A stretch of DNA of 64,000 nucleotides from Gaiella sp038230035 (GCA_038230035.1 JBBRNX010000010.1:1-64000); one strand, 5' to 3'; positions 49,407 to 57,741 are shown, numbered from the stretch's first letter. The notes: generated by a model from the letters alone, not told the origin. Made by a program: numbers and translations.

Positions 49407-49795
49407 CCCGCGAGGATGATCTCAACGTCGTCGGCGGCGATCTGTTGCCGTGCTCCGAGCCGCCCTCGCCCGTCACCGGCTTCTTCCGAGACGGTTGCTG
49501 CGCGACCGGGCCTGAGGACGTCGGCAGCCACACCGTCTGCTCGATCATGACCGCCGACTTCCTCGAGTTCAGCAAGCTCGCAGGCAACGACCTGTCGACG
49601 CCGCGGCCCGAGTGGGGCTTCGCGGGGCTCGCGCCGGGGGACCGCTGGTGCGTCTGCGCCGATCGTTGGGTGGAGGCGTACGAGGCCGGTCGTGCACCCG
49701 CGGTCGTGCTCGGGGCGACGCACGCCCGCGCGCTCGAGATCGTCCCGATCGACGCCCTAATCGCGCACGCGTCCCAGCCCGACGCGGTCGAATGA
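49403..49795 (+). CDS. DUF2237 protein
   Basis: A 130-residue cytoplasmic protein of the DUF2237 family: LNVVGGDLLPCSEPPSPVTG, FFRDGCCATGPEDVGSHTVC, EWGFAGLAPGDRWCVCADRW and APAVVLGATHARALEI. Conserved cysteines suggest metal or redox chemistry, but no function is established. ATG 49403 overlaps the dacB stop by four bases and it overlaps the MFS gene by four. Confidence 0.92.
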   Translation: MTREDDLNVVGGDLLPCSEPPSPVTGFFRDGCCATGPEDVGSHTVCSIMTADFLEFSKLAGNDLSTPRPEWGFAGLAPGDRWCVCADRWVEAYEAGRAPAVVLGATHARALEIVPIDALIAHASQPDAVE

Positions 49796-50961
49796 CCCGG
49801 CTGGGCGGGCTGGTGCCGCCTACCGCTGACGCACGGCGCATCTTTGGCGTCCAGGCGTTGCGGGCGTTCGCGTACGGGCTTGGCAGCGTCCTGGTCGGCG
49901 TCGCGCTCGCGCGACGTGGGCTGTCTGGCTTTGCTGTCGGCGCCGTGGTCGCGGCTCTGCTGGCTGGTATCGCGCTCGCATCGGTCCTGATCGCGCGGTA
50001 TGGCGATCGTGTCGGGCGCCGGCGGACGTATTCGCTTCTCCTCGTACTGATGGCGGTGTCCGGCACGGTCTTCGCGCTGACCGCCTGGCTGCCGGCGCTC
50101 TTGCTCGCAGCGCTCACGGGAACGGTTTCGACGGACGTCGTCGAGTCCGGGCCATTCACCTCGCTGGAGCAGGCGATGCTCCCCGGCACGGCGCGAGAGA
50201 CGCCGCCGGCGCGGCTCTTCGCCGCCTACAACACGGTTGCGACGCTGACAGGCTCGCTCGGCGCACTCGCCGCAGCTGCGACTGGCACCGCGCACTGGTT
50301 GCTCGCCTATCCGGTCGCCGCCGGGCTTGCTCTGCCAGTGGCCTTGGGTCTCTCCGAAGCAGTGGAGGAGCCGGCTGCCGCGAAGGCCCGCGGCGGGCTC
50401 GACCGCTCGCGGAGCGTGGTGCGCCAGCTTGCCGCCCTCTTCGCGCTCGACAGCTTCGGCGGTGGCTTCGTCCCTCAGACGTTCATCGCCTACCTGTTGG
50501 TACGGAAGTTCCATGCGTCGCCGGGGACGATCGGGGTCGTCTTCTTCGGGATCGGACTCTTGCAGGCAATCTCGTTCCAACTCGCGGGACGGCTCGCCGG
50601 CCGCATCGGCCTTGTCCGCACGATGGTCTTCTCGCACCTGCCGTCGAACATCCTTCTTGCCGCCGTCGCGTTCGCGCCGAACCTGACGGTCGCGATCGTC
50701 CTGCTCCTTGGACGGCACCTGCTGTCGCAGATGGATGTGCCCGTCCGCCAGGCGCTCGTGATCACGGTCGTCGAGCCGGAAGAGCGAACCGCTGCAGCCG
50801 GGTACACGAATGCGACGCGCTATGTGGCCCGCCCTGTCGGCACGCTCGTCGCGGGAGCGGTCGTCGGGGGATCGCTTGGTGCGCCGTTCGCGATCGCCGG
50901 TGTGATCAAGAGCGTGTACGACCTCGCGTTCTATGCGCTCTTCCGCAAGCGGCTGCCGTAG
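49792..50961 (+). CDS. MFS transporter
   Basis: A 389-residue major facilitator with about 12 helices in two halves (helices 1-6 and 7-12 separated by a charged loop VEEPAAAKARGGLDRSRS). The motif A-like segment is ARYGDRVGRRRTYSLLLVLM between helices 2 and 3. Substrate unknown; related sequences are drug or sugar exporters. Start ATG 49792 overlaps the DUF2237 stop; the frame above is antisense-like noise. Confidence 0.88.
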   Translation: MTRLGGLVPPTADARRIFGVQALRAFAYGLGSVLVGVALARRGLSGFAVGAVVAALLAGIALASVLIARYGDRVGRRRTYSLLLVLMAVSGTVFALTAWLPALLLAALTGTVSTDVVESGPFTSLEQAMLPGTARETPPARLFAAYNTVATLTGSLGALAAAATGTAHWLLAYPVAAGLALPVALGLSEAVEEPAAAKARGGLDRSRSVVRQLAALFALDSFGGGFVPQTFIAYLLVRKFHASPGTIGVVFFGIGLLQAISFQLAGRLAGRIGLVRTMVFSHLPSNILLAAVAFAPNLTVAIVLLLGRHLLSQMDVPVRQALVITVVEPEERTAAAGYTNATRYVARPVGTLVAGAVVGGSLGAPFAIAGVIKSVYDLAFYALFRKRLP

Positions 50962-51016
50962 ATCGCACGACCCGTGCGCGGCGACTCGTGTCGCGAACAG
51001 GTCACAGTCTCGTACG

Positions 51017-51040
51017 CTCGCCTGTCCCGGGACAGGCGAG
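51017..51040. terminator. Perfect 24-base palindrome between convergent genes
   Basis: CTCGCCTGTCCC directly followed by GGGACAGGCGAG, with no loop bases. It lies in the MFS-ligA convergent gap. No T run; may act as bidirectional terminator or protein site. Confidence 0.5.
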
Positions 51041-51054
51041 GACACAGATCTGCG

Positions 51055-53067
51055 TCAACCTTTCAACAGGTCGCGGAGGTCCGCTTCGGACAGGAGGGGG
51101 ACCCCGGCCTTCTCGGCTTTCTTGAGCTTCGACGCGCCAGGCTCCTCGCCGACGACGAGTCCGGTCGTTTTGCCCGAGACCGAATCCGAAACCTTCGCAC
51201 CCAGCGCCTCGAGCGCCGCCGTCGCCGTCTCGCGTGTGAAGCCCTCGAGCGTCCCCGTGATGACGAACTGCTGGCCGGTGAGCCGACCCTCGACTGGGCG
51301 CTCCTCCTCCCCGGTTTCGAAGCGCAGCCCCAGATCACGCAGTTCCTGCACGAGTGAGCGGTTGTCAGGATCCTTGAACCACTCGGCGATCGACTCGGCG
51401 CGATCGGGCCCGATGCCCTCGACCTCCTCGATCTCGTCCATGCTCGCGGCGAGCAACCGGTCGATGTTCCCGAAATGACGGGCCAGGTTCCGCCCCGTTA
51501 CCCAACCGACGTCGGGAATGTTCAGGCCGAAGAGGATGCGCGAGAAGGGCTGTGCCTTGGACAGCTCGATCGCATCCACGATCTTCGCCGCCGAGATCTC
51601 GCCGTAGCCGTCGAGCCCGGCGATCTCGCCGACAGTAAGCCGGTACAGGTCTGGCATCGAGCGGAGCAGACCGAGATCCCAAAGTCGCCGGACGAACTGC
51701 TCGCCGACACCCTCGATGTCCATCGCCCCGCTGACCCAGTTGATCAGCGTCTCCAGCCCGCGGGATGGGCATGCACGATTCGGACAGCGGTGCATCACCT
51801 CGCCCTCGGGCTTGACGACCTCGACGCCGCAGAGCGGGCAGTGCGTCGGCATCCGGAACTCGTGCGTCCCCGGTGCATGCTCGCCGGCCGCACCGACGAC
51901 CTGCGGAATGACGTCCCCGGCACGTTGCACGATCACGAGATCGCCTTCACGAATCCCCTTGCGGTTGATGTCCTCCTCGTTGTGCAGCGTCGCGCGCGAG
52001 ATGGTGACGCCGCCGACCTCGACCGGTTCCAGCATCGCCCACGGGTTGAGCGCTCCCGTGCGCCCTACGCGGATCGCGATCTTCAGCAGCTTCGTGGTCG
52101 CCGTCATCGGAGCCCACTTGTAGGCGCGTGCCCAGCGCGGGCGCTCTTGAAGCGCGCCGAGCCGCCGCTGCTGGTCGAACGAGTCGACTTTGATCACGAC
52201 ACCGTCGATCTCGTAGTTGAGCTCCCCGCGCCGCTTTTCCCAGCCCGCGACGACGGCGGAGACCTCCTCAATCGACTCGACGCGCTCGACGTGCGGGTTC
52301 GTGCGGAAGCCACGCCCGCGCAGCCACTGGAGCATCGCGTAGTGCGAATCCGGGCCGGTGCCGTCTGTACGAGCGCCAGCGCCGTAGATCCACACGGAGA
52401 GCGGACGCTGTGCAGTGACTGCAGGGTTGAGCTGGCGCAGCGACCCGGCGGCAGCGTTGCGGGCGTTCGGCGCCTCCTTCTTCCCAGCCGCCGCCTGCGC
52501 CTCGTTGAAGCGCCGGAAGCCGGATCGCGGGAAGTAGACCTCACCGCGCACTTCGAGCAGCGGCGGCGCCGGTTCCCCGTCGGCGGCAATCATCCGGAGC
52601 GGAACCGCGTCGACCGTGCGGAGGTTCACGGTCACGTCCTCCCCGCGGGATCCATCACCGCGCGTCGCGCCGCGCACAAAGACGCCGTGCTCGTAGACGA
52701 GCGAGATCGCGGAGCCGTCGATCTTCGGCTCGACGACGTACGCAACCGGCTCGTCGGTGCCGAGGCGCTTCCTGACGTCGTCGGCCCACTTCGCGAGCGC
52801 ATCGTCGGTCGTCACCTTCTCGAGCGAGCCCATCGGCAGGAGATGCTCGACCTTGGTGAAACCCGCGGCGGGAGGCGCTCCGACGCGCTGGGTCGGCGAG
52901 TCGGCCGTGACGAGGTCAGGATGCGCCTCCTCGAGCGTCTGCAGCTCGTCGTAGAGCGCGTCGTAGGCGGCGTCCGCGATCTCCGGGTCGTCGAGGACGT
53001 GGTAGCGGTAGAGATGGTGCTCGATCAGACGGCGGAGCTCGGCTGCCCGGTCGCTCTCAGAGGACAC
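51055..53067 (-). CDS. ligA: NAD-dependent DNA ligase
   Basis: A 670-residue replication/repair ligase. Ia domain (LIEHHLYRYHVLDDPEIADA), adenylation domain with VVEPKIDGSAISLVYEHGVF (catalytic Lys), OB fold, zinc finger HCPLCGVEVVKPEG and CPNRACPSRG, helix-hairpin-helix domain and C-terminal BRCT (RLTGQQFVITGTLEGFTRET). GTG 53067 starts the family N-terminus and overlaps the HAD gene by 11 bases. Confidence 0.97.
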   Translation of the reverse strand: MSSESDRAAELRRLIEHHLYRYHVLDDPEIADAAYDALYDELQTLEEAHPDLVTADSPTQRVGAPPAAGFTKVEHLLPMGSLEKVTTDDALAKWADDVRKRLGTDEPVAYVVEPKIDGSAISLVYEHGVFVRGATRGDGSRGEDVTVNLRTVDAVPLRMIAADGEPAPPLLEVRGEVYFPRSGFRRFNEAQAAAGKKEAPNARNAAAGSLRQLNPAVTAQRPLSVWIYGAGARTDGTGPDSHYAMLQWLRGRGFRTNPHVERVESIEEVSAVVAGWEKRRGELNYEIDGVVIKVDSFDQQRRLGALQERPRWARAYKWAPMTATTKLLKIAIRVGRTGALNPWAMLEPVEVGGVTISRATLHNEEDINRKGIREGDLVIVQRAGDVIPQVVGAAGEHAPGTHEFRMPTHCPLCGVEVVKPEGEVMHRCPNRACPSRGLETLINWVSGAMDIEGVGEQFVRRLWDLGLLRSMPDLYRLTVGEIAGLDGYGEISAAKIVDAIELSKAQPFSRILFGLNIPDVGWVTGRNLARHFGNIDRLLAASMDEIEEVEGIGPDRAESIAEWFKDPDNRSLVQELRDLGLRFETGEEERPVEGRLTGQQFVITGTLEGFTRETATAALEALGAKVSDSVSGKTTGLVVGEEPGASKLKKAEKAGVPLLSEADLRDLLKG

Positions 53068-53695
53068 CGAAGAGCTCCTCCGGGTCGTGGATAAGGATGT
53101 CCGGCTCCTCCGCGAGCAGAGCTGCGTCTCCGTGAATCCCTCCCCAGCCGACGGCGACAGCGTAGAGCCCACCGGCCTTCGCCGCTCGAACGTCGAACGG
53201 CGAGTCGCCGACGTATGCGGCCTCGTGCGGTTGCGCGTCGAGCCGTGCGAGCGCTTCCAGCAGCGGATCGGGGTCGGGCTTGTGCCGTTCGGTGTCGTCG
53301 GCCCCGATCAGCACCTCGGCGATGTCGCGCAAGACGGGAAAGCGGTCGAAGGCAAGCTCGACGGTCGCGCGGCGCTTGGCCGTGACGATGCCGAGACGAT
53401 GGCCGCGCTCGCGTAACCGCGGGAGGACGGCGAGCATTCGGTCGAATGCCTCCAGCTCGTCGTGGAGCGGCTCGTTGTGCGCGCGGTAGGCGTCGACTAG
53501 CTCGTCGACGCGGGACGGATCGAGCTCTCTCATCTGCGCGACGAGCCCAGGCCCACCGATGGCGGCGCGGACCTTCGCCTCGTCGATCTCGACGCCGAGG
53601 ACCGAGCGTGAGGCATGCCGCATCGAGGCCATGATGATCGGCCCGGAGTCGATCAGCGTGCCATCGAGGTCGAAGAGAACGATCGGATACCGCAT
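53057..53695 (-). CDS. HAD-superfamily phosphatase (Gph-like)
   Basis: A 212-residue phosphatase of the phosphoglycolate phosphatase type. Motif I YPIVLFDLDGTLIDSGP, cap domain, motif II GIVTAKRRATV, motif III Lys in ERHKPDPDPLLEAL and motif IV VGDSPFDVRAAKAGG. It could remove 2-phosphoglycolate formed in DNA repair, which would fit its place beside ligA, but substrate is inferred. ATG 53695 follows a -10 box by six bases. Confidence 0.9.
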   Translation of the reverse strand: MRYPIVLFDLDGTLIDSGPIIMASMRHASRSVLGVEIDEAKVRAAIGGPGLVAQMRELDPSRVDELVDAYRAHNEPLHDELEAFDRMLAVLPRLRERGHRLGIVTAKRRATVELAFDRFPVLRDIAEVLIGADDTERHKPDPDPLLEALARLDAQPHEAAYVGDSPFDVRAAKAGGLYAVAVGWGGIHGDAALLAEEPDILIHDPEELFGVL

Positions 53696-53701
53696 GCGTC
53701 G

Positions 53702-53707
53702 ATCGTA
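53702..53707 (-). promoter_or_regulatory. -10 hexamer of the HAD-ligA unit
   Basis: TACGAT on the minus strand ends six bases before ATG 53695. Confidence 0.45.
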
Positions 53708-53739
53708 GCCACCCACCCGCCGCCGTCCGAGCACCTTGG

Positions 53740-53823
53740 CCCTGTGGACAGGCTGGCACAAAGTTGGCGCAAACCGGGGACTGTCCCTAGGTGTGCCGAT
53801 TGTGTGTCAATCGCTCCACAGGG
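53740..53823. repeat. Three-way-junction-like inverted repeat
   Basis: CCCTGTGGA (53740-53748) pairs with TCCACAGGG (53815-53823). Inside lie two further stems: GGCACA/TGTGCC (53755-53760, 53792-53797), which encloses GGGAC-T-GTCCC (53777-53787), and GATTG/CAATC (53798-53802, 53808-53812). The unit fills the truA-HAD spacer. Confidence 0.7.
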
Positions 53824-53828
53824 TCACC

Positions 53829-54545
53829 TCAATACTCGACGCGCTCCAGGTACAGGCCCCACGGCGCCGCAGTCACGCCCGCTTCCGGCCGGAGCGCGCC
53901 GTCCAACAAGTCAGCCATCTCATCGCCACCGCGTTCGAGCATCGTCCCTACGAGCGTCCGCACCATGTGGCGCAGGAACGAGTTGGCCGTGATCGTGAAG
54001 TGGAGGTGATCCCCGTACCGCTCCCAGCGCGCCGATGACACCTCGCGGACGAACACCTTGTGCTGCGTCTCGGTCGGAGTGAAGGCTCGGAAGTCGTGCC
54101 CTCCGACCACGAGTTTCGCTGCCGCGTCGAGCGCCGCCACATCCAACGACTGCGGCCACCACAACGAACGCCGCGACTCGAGCGCAGATCGCTCAGGACG
54201 GTTGAGCACGACGTAGCGGTACGTGCGCGACCGTGCCGAGTACCGCGCGTGGAAGCCCTCAGGCGCCTCGGCCGCAGCGATCACCGAGATGTCGTCGGGC
54301 AACGCGGTGTTCAGCGCCTCTGGGACACGTTCGAGCGGCGGCCCACCCTCGACCTCGACCGAGCAGACCTGTCCCTCGGCATGGACGCCTGTGTCGGTCC
54401 GGCCACCCACGACGAGCTCGTCCCAGCGCGGGAACACACGGTCGACCGCGTCACGCACCGTTCCCTCGATCGTGCGCAGCCCCGGCTGCCGCGCCCAACC
54501 ACGGAAACCCGTGCCGTCGTACTCGAGCGTCAGCCGAAGTCGCAT
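53829..54545 (-). CDS. truA: tRNA pseudouridine(38-40) synthase
   Basis: A 238-residue enzyme that modifies the anticodon arm of tRNA. Motifs: LRLTLEYDGTGFRGWARQPG, catalytic Asp in VVGGRTDTGVHAEGQV, FHARYSARSRTYRY and NSFLRHMVRTLVGTM. It follows the rplQ terminator and has its own -10, although truA after rplQ is the common order. Confidence 0.96.
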   Translation of the reverse strand: MRLRLTLEYDGTGFRGWARQPGLRTIEGTVRDAVDRVFPRWDELVVGGRTDTGVHAEGQVCSVEVEGGPPLERVPEALNTALPDDISVIAAAEAPEGFHARYSARSRTYRYVVLNRPERSALESRRSLWWPQSLDVAALDAAAKLVVGGHDFRAFTPTETQHKVFVREVSSARWERYGDHLHFTITANSFLRHMVRTLVGTMLERGGDEMADLLDGALRPEAGVTAAPWGLYLERVEY

Positions 54546-54551
54546 CTGCGG

Positions 54552-54557
54552 AGCCTA
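54552..54557 (-). promoter_or_regulatory. -10 hexamer of truA
   Basis: TAGGCT on the minus strand ends six bases before ATG 54545, right behind the rplQ terminator. Confidence 0.45.
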
Positions 54558-54560
54558 GAA

Positions 54561-54586
54561 CGAGAAAGGCGCCTCTCGGCGCCCTT
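54561..54586 (-). terminator. Intrinsic terminator of the ribosomal-protein/rpoA operon
   Basis: On the minus strand GGCGCC-GAGA-GGCGCC is followed by TTTCTCG. It lies eight bases after the rplQ stop. Confidence 0.75.
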
Positions 54587-54593
54587 CCAGAAC

Positions 54594-54974
54594 TTATCCA
54601 GCGACAGAAGCCGCGGGGTCGTAGTCGACGAACTCGAGATAGACCATGTTCGCCGCGTCACCGAGCCTCGGCCCGAGCTTGACGATCCGGGTGTACCCAC
54701 CCGGCCGGTCGGCAAATCGGGGCGCGACCTCCGCGAAGAGGTGATGCACGACGTCGTTCGTGCGCAGAGCTGCGAGCGCCTGACGGCGCGCATGCAGGTC
54801 GCCGCGCTTCCCGAGCGTGATCAGCTTCTCGGCGTACGGCTTGACCGCCTTGGCCTTCGCCTCGGTGGTCTCGATCCGCCCGTGCGTGATCAGCGCACCC
54901 GCAAGGTTGGAGTAGAGCGCCTTGCGGTGCGCCGAATCGCGGCCGAGCTTCTTTCCGGATTTCGCGTGCCTCAC
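54594..54974 (-). CDS. rplQ: 50S ribosomal protein bL17
   Basis: A 126-residue protein at the polypeptide exit tunnel. RHAKSGKKLGRDSAHRKALY and LITHGRIETTEAKAKAVKPY are diagnostic; C-terminal GGYTRIVKLGPRLGDAANMV. Length normal. Last gene of the operon, after rpoA. Confidence 0.97.
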   Translation of the reverse strand: MRHAKSGKKLGRDSAHRKALYSNLAGALITHGRIETTEAKAKAVKPYAEKLITLGKRGDLHARRQALAALRTNDVVHHLFAEVAPRFADRPGGYTRIVKLGPRLGDAANMVYLEFVDYDPAASVAG

Positions 54975-54992
54975 TGTGTCCTCACTGGGTCC

Positions 54993-55967
54993 TCACTGGG
55001 GCAGATCCTCGCCCTTCAGCGTGAGACCGTGTGCGGCGAGCGTCTCGCGAACCTCTTCGACCGACTTGCGGCCGAAGTTCGGGATCGCGGCGAGCTCGGC
55101 TTCGGACTTGGACGTGAGATCGCCGATCGTCTCGATGCCTACGCGCTTGAGGCAGTTGTAGGAGCGGACGCCGAGCTCGAGCTCCTCGATCGGGAAGTTC
55201 TCCATTCCATGAGAGACCGTCGACTCTGCAGCAGTCTCCGCCGCAGTCTCCCCGTACCCCGGGATCGAGTCGAGATCGGTGAAGATCGCGAGCTGGCTGA
55301 TCAGGATCCGCGCTGCCTCGGAGATCGCGTCCTTCGGATCGACCGAGCCGTCCGTCGTGACGTCGAGGCGGAGCTTGTCGTAGTCGGTGCGCTGACCGAC
55401 ACGCGCCGACTCGACCTCGTAGGCCACACGACGCACGGGCGAGAAGATCGAGTCGATCGGGATGACGCCGATCGAGGTCTCCGGGCCACGGTTCAGCTCG
55501 GCCGGCGTGTAGCCGCGGCCGCGGCCGATGGTCAGCGAGATCTCGAGCTTGCCCTTGTCGGCGAGGTGCGCGATCTCGAGCTCCGGATTGAGGATCTCGA
55601 GGTCGGCCGGCGCCTCGATGTCGGCGGCGGTGACGAGGCCAGGGCCTTTCTTGGCGATGTGCACCTCGATCTCGGGCGACTCGCCGTGCAGCCGGCAAAT
55701 CAGGTTCTTGAGGTTCAGGATGATGTCGGTGACGTCCTCCCGCACACCCGGGAGCGTCGTGAACTCGTGCGCGACGCCTTCGATCTTGACGGCGGTGACT
55801 GCGGCACCCTCGAGGGAGGAGAGCAGCACGCGGCGCAGCGAGTTGCCGAACGTGTAACCGAAGCCGCGGTCGAGCGGCTCGATCTCGAACACACCGCGAT
55901 GCTCGTCGCTCTCTTCGGCGACGATCCGCGGCACTTGGAAGTCCATCAGGCTAGAGCGGGTAGACAA
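54993..55967 (-). CDS. rpoA: RNA polymerase alpha subunit
   Basis: A 324-residue subunit: N-terminal assembly domain (EPLDRGFGYTFGNSLRRVLL, LEGAAVTAVKIEGVAHEFTT) and C-terminal DNA/activator-binding domain (LGVRSYNCLKRVGIETIGDL, NFGRKSVEEVRETLAAHGL). TTG 55967 has GGAAGGA upstream at good spacing; ATG 55946 has none. A hairpin lies between it and rpsD. Confidence 0.97.
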   Translation of the reverse strand: MSTRSSLMDFQVPRIVAEESDEHRGVFEIEPLDRGFGYTFGNSLRRVLLSSLEGAAVTAVKIEGVAHEFTTLPGVREDVTDIILNLKNLICRLHGESPEIEVHIAKKGPGLVTAADIEAPADLEILNPELEIAHLADKGKLEISLTIGRGRGYTPAELNRGPETSIGVIPIDSIFSPVRRVAYEVESARVGQRTDYDKLRLDVTTDGSVDPKDAISEAARILISQLAIFTDLDSIPGYGETAAETAAESTVSHGMENFPIEELELGVRSYNCLKRVGIETIGDLTSKSEAELAAIPNFGRKSVEEVRETLAAHGLTLKGEDLPQ

Positions 55968-55988
55968 GTTCGATTCCTTCCGTTAGTA

Positions 55989-56019
55989 CCAAGTAGACGT
56001 GCGCAGCACGTCTACTTGG
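55989..56019. repeat. Perfect 14-base hairpin at the rpsD 3' end
   Basis: CCAAGTAGACGTGC-GCA-GCACGTCTACTTGG. One arm includes the last two codons and stop of rpsD. No T run follows, so it is more likely an RNA-processing, stability or attenuation structure than a full terminator before rpoA. Confidence 0.8.
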
Positions 56020-56632
56020 AGTAGAGCTCGACGATGAGTGATTCCTGTACGGGCGTGTCGATCTCGGCGCGCTCCGGCCACTTCAGCACGGTGCCGGAGA
56101 GGCCTTCGTGGTCTGCCTGGAGCCACGGTGCGACCGAGGCGGTGAGGTCGGTTGCGTCCCGCACGAGCGTCTCGACCGGGCTGCCCGCCCGAAGTGCGAC
56201 GACGAAGCCAGGACGGACGCCGAAGCTCGGAATGTTGACCCGGCGGCCGTTGACGTTGAAGTGGCCATGCCGGACGAGCTGACGCGCTTGCGCGCGCGAG
56301 CCGGCGAACCCGAGCCGGTACACGACATTGTCGAGCCGTGTCTCGAGCAGGCGCAACAGGTTCTCGCCGGTCGAGCCGGTCCCGCGTGAGGCACGCTCGA
56401 ACGTGGTGCGGAACTGCTTCTCGAGCAGGCCGTAGGTGCGGCGCGCCTTCTGCTTCTCTCGGAGCTGGAGCAGGTACTCGCTCTGCTTGATGCGCCCGCG
56501 GCCGTGCTCACCCGGCGGATACGAGCGGCGCTCGATCGCGCACTTCTCCGTCAGGCAGCGCTCGCCCTTGAGAAAGAGCTTCACGCCCTCGCGGCGGCAC
56601 ATGCGGCACTTGGGGCCGAGGTCGCGGGCCAT
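56012..56632 (-). CDS. rpsD: 30S ribosomal protein uS4, zinc-binding form
   Basis: A 206-residue primary 16S rRNA-binding protein. The N-terminus MARDLGPKCRMCRREGVKLF and GERCLTEKCAIERR hold four cysteines in the zinc-type arrangement. S4 RNA-binding domain: RLDNVVYRLGFAGSRAQARQ, GHFNVNGRRVNIPSFGV. In several bacteria uS4 represses its own operon, relevant because the spacer before it is element C and its ribosome site (CAGGAG) lies in that element's outer stem. Confidence 0.97.
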   Translation of the reverse strand: MARDLGPKCRMCRREGVKLFLKGERCLTEKCAIERRSYPPGEHGRGRIKQSEYLLQLREKQKARRTYGLLEKQFRTTFERASRGTGSTGENLLRLLETRLDNVVYRLGFAGSRAQARQLVRHGHFNVNGRRVNIPSFGVRPGFVVALRAGSPVETLVRDATDLTASVAPWLQADHEGLSGTVLKWPERAEIDTPVQESLIVELYSK

Positions 56633-56798
56633 TAGTGGTTCTCCTGGTGACGGTTACGCGTCTCTGGGGCACGAGGCGCAAGCAGTGCAAGGACGCAGGG
56701 AGTGTTCGTACGCGTGCGTACGGACGCGACTGATGACGCGGCAATGCGCCGCGGATCGTGCGCCAGAGGCGCTCTAACTGTTGCCAGGAGAGCCACTA
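56633..56798. repeat. Palindromic element C filling the rpsK-rpsD spacer
   Basis: Outer arms TAGTGGTTCTCCTGGTGACG (from 56633) and their partner ending CCACTA (56798) pair at about 20 of 24 positions, most mismatches being transitions that still allow G-U pairing. Inner stems GCGTCTCTGG/CCAGAGGCGC and CGTACG-CGTG-CGTACG (56707-56722). The core, in reverse orientation on the plus strand, is GCAAGGACGCAGGGAG at 56687-56702. The rpsK stop and the rpsD ribosome site are both in the outer stem. Confidence 0.85.
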
Positions 56799-57203
56799 AA
56801 CGCGCCTCCGCTTCTTCTGCCGCACACCGTTGTGGGCCTGCGGGCTGACGTCACGGACGCCGAGGATCTCGAGCCCGGCGGCCTGCAGCGACCGGATCGC
56901 GGTCTCGCGACCCGAACCGGGCCCCTTGACGAACACTTCGACCTTCTGCAAGCCGTGCTCCATTCCCTTGCGCGCGCAGTTGTCGGCGGTGACCTGGGCG
57001 GCGAACGGGGTCGACTTGCGTGAGCCCTTGAACCCGGCGGAGCCGGCGGACTCCCACGCGATCACGTTGCCGTCGTTGTCGGTGAGCGACACGATGGTGT
57101 TGTTGAACGAGGTCTTGATGTGCGCCTGTCCGATGGCGACGTTCTTGCGCACGCGGCGACGGGTGCGACCCCGAGTGGCCGCGGCTTTACGAGGCGGGGC
57201 CAT
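56796..57203 (-). CDS. rpsK: 30S ribosomal protein uS11
   Basis: A 135-residue platform protein. KNVAIGQAHIKTSFNNTIVS, AWESAGSAGFKGSRKSTPFA, AQVTADNCARKGMEHGLQKV and VRDVSPQAHNGVRQKKRRRV are diagnostic. Starts one base after rpsM. Its TAG stop is the first base pair of element C. Confidence 0.98.
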   Translation of the reverse strand: MAPPRKAAATRGRTRRRVRKNVAIGQAHIKTSFNNTIVSLTDNDGNVIAWESAGSAGFKGSRKSTPFAAQVTADNCARKGMEHGLQKVEVFVKGPGSGRETAIRSLQAAGLEILGVRDVSPQAHNGVRQKKRRRV

Positions 57204-57575
57204 TTACTTCGCCTTCTTCCCGCGGCCGACGGTCTTCTTCGGGCCCTTGCGCGTTCGCGCGTTGGTCTTCGTCCGCTGGCCGTTCACCGGCAGCCCGCGC
57301 CGGTGTCGCAGGCCGCGGTAGCAGCCGATCTCCGAGAGGCGCTTGATCGCCTGCGAGCGTTCACGGCGAAGGTCACCTTCGACCTCGAGGCTGTCGATCA
57401 TCGTCCGGAGCTTCGTCACTTCCTCGTCGGTGAGGTCGCGGATCTTCTCGTCCGGGTCGAGGCCGAGGTCCTTGCAGATCTTCTGTGCGGTCGACTGGCC
57501 GATCCCGTAGATGTAGGTGAGACCGATCTCGAGCCGCTTCTGGTTCGGGAGGTTGACCCCCGCGATTCGCGCCAT
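57204..57575 (-). CDS. rpsM: 30S ribosomal protein uS13
   Basis: A 123-residue head protein: MARIAGVNLPNQKRLEIGLT, YIYGIGQSTAQKICKDLGL, GLRHRRGLPVNGQRTKTNAR and a Lys-rich tail. Normal length. Its ribosome site (GGGAGA) lies in the outer stem of element D, which separates it from rpmJ. Confidence 0.98.
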   Translation of the reverse strand: MARIAGVNLPNQKRLEIGLTYIYGIGQSTAQKICKDLGLDPDEKIRDLTDEEVTKLRTMIDSLEVEGDLRRERSQAIKRLSEIGCYRGLRHRRGLPVNGQRTKTNARTRKGPKKTVGRGKKAK

Positions 57576-57577
57576 CT

Positions 57578-57741
57578 AGTGTCTCTCCCGGTGACGGTTT
57601 CGCGTCTCTGGCGTGCGAGACGCAAGCAGTGCTAGGACGCAGGCCGCATTCGGGCTGGTCAGCCCGGATGCGGCCGAGGACGACGCAATGCGCCGTGGCT
57701 CGCGCGCCAGAGGCGCACTAACTGTTGCCGGGTGAGACACT
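57578..57741. repeat. Palindromic element D filling the rpmJ-rpsM spacer
   Basis: Outer arms AGTGTCTCTCCCGGTGACGG (from 57578) and partner ending GAGACACT (57734-57741). Central stem CCGCAT...ATGCGG (57644-57673) enclosing CGGGCT-type arms. Core on the plus strand: GCAAGCAGTGCTAGGACGCA. Elements C and D share long identical stretches (for example GGCAACAGTTAG and CGCCTCTGGCGC on the minus strand), but their outer stems differ with matched changes. Confidence 0.85.
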
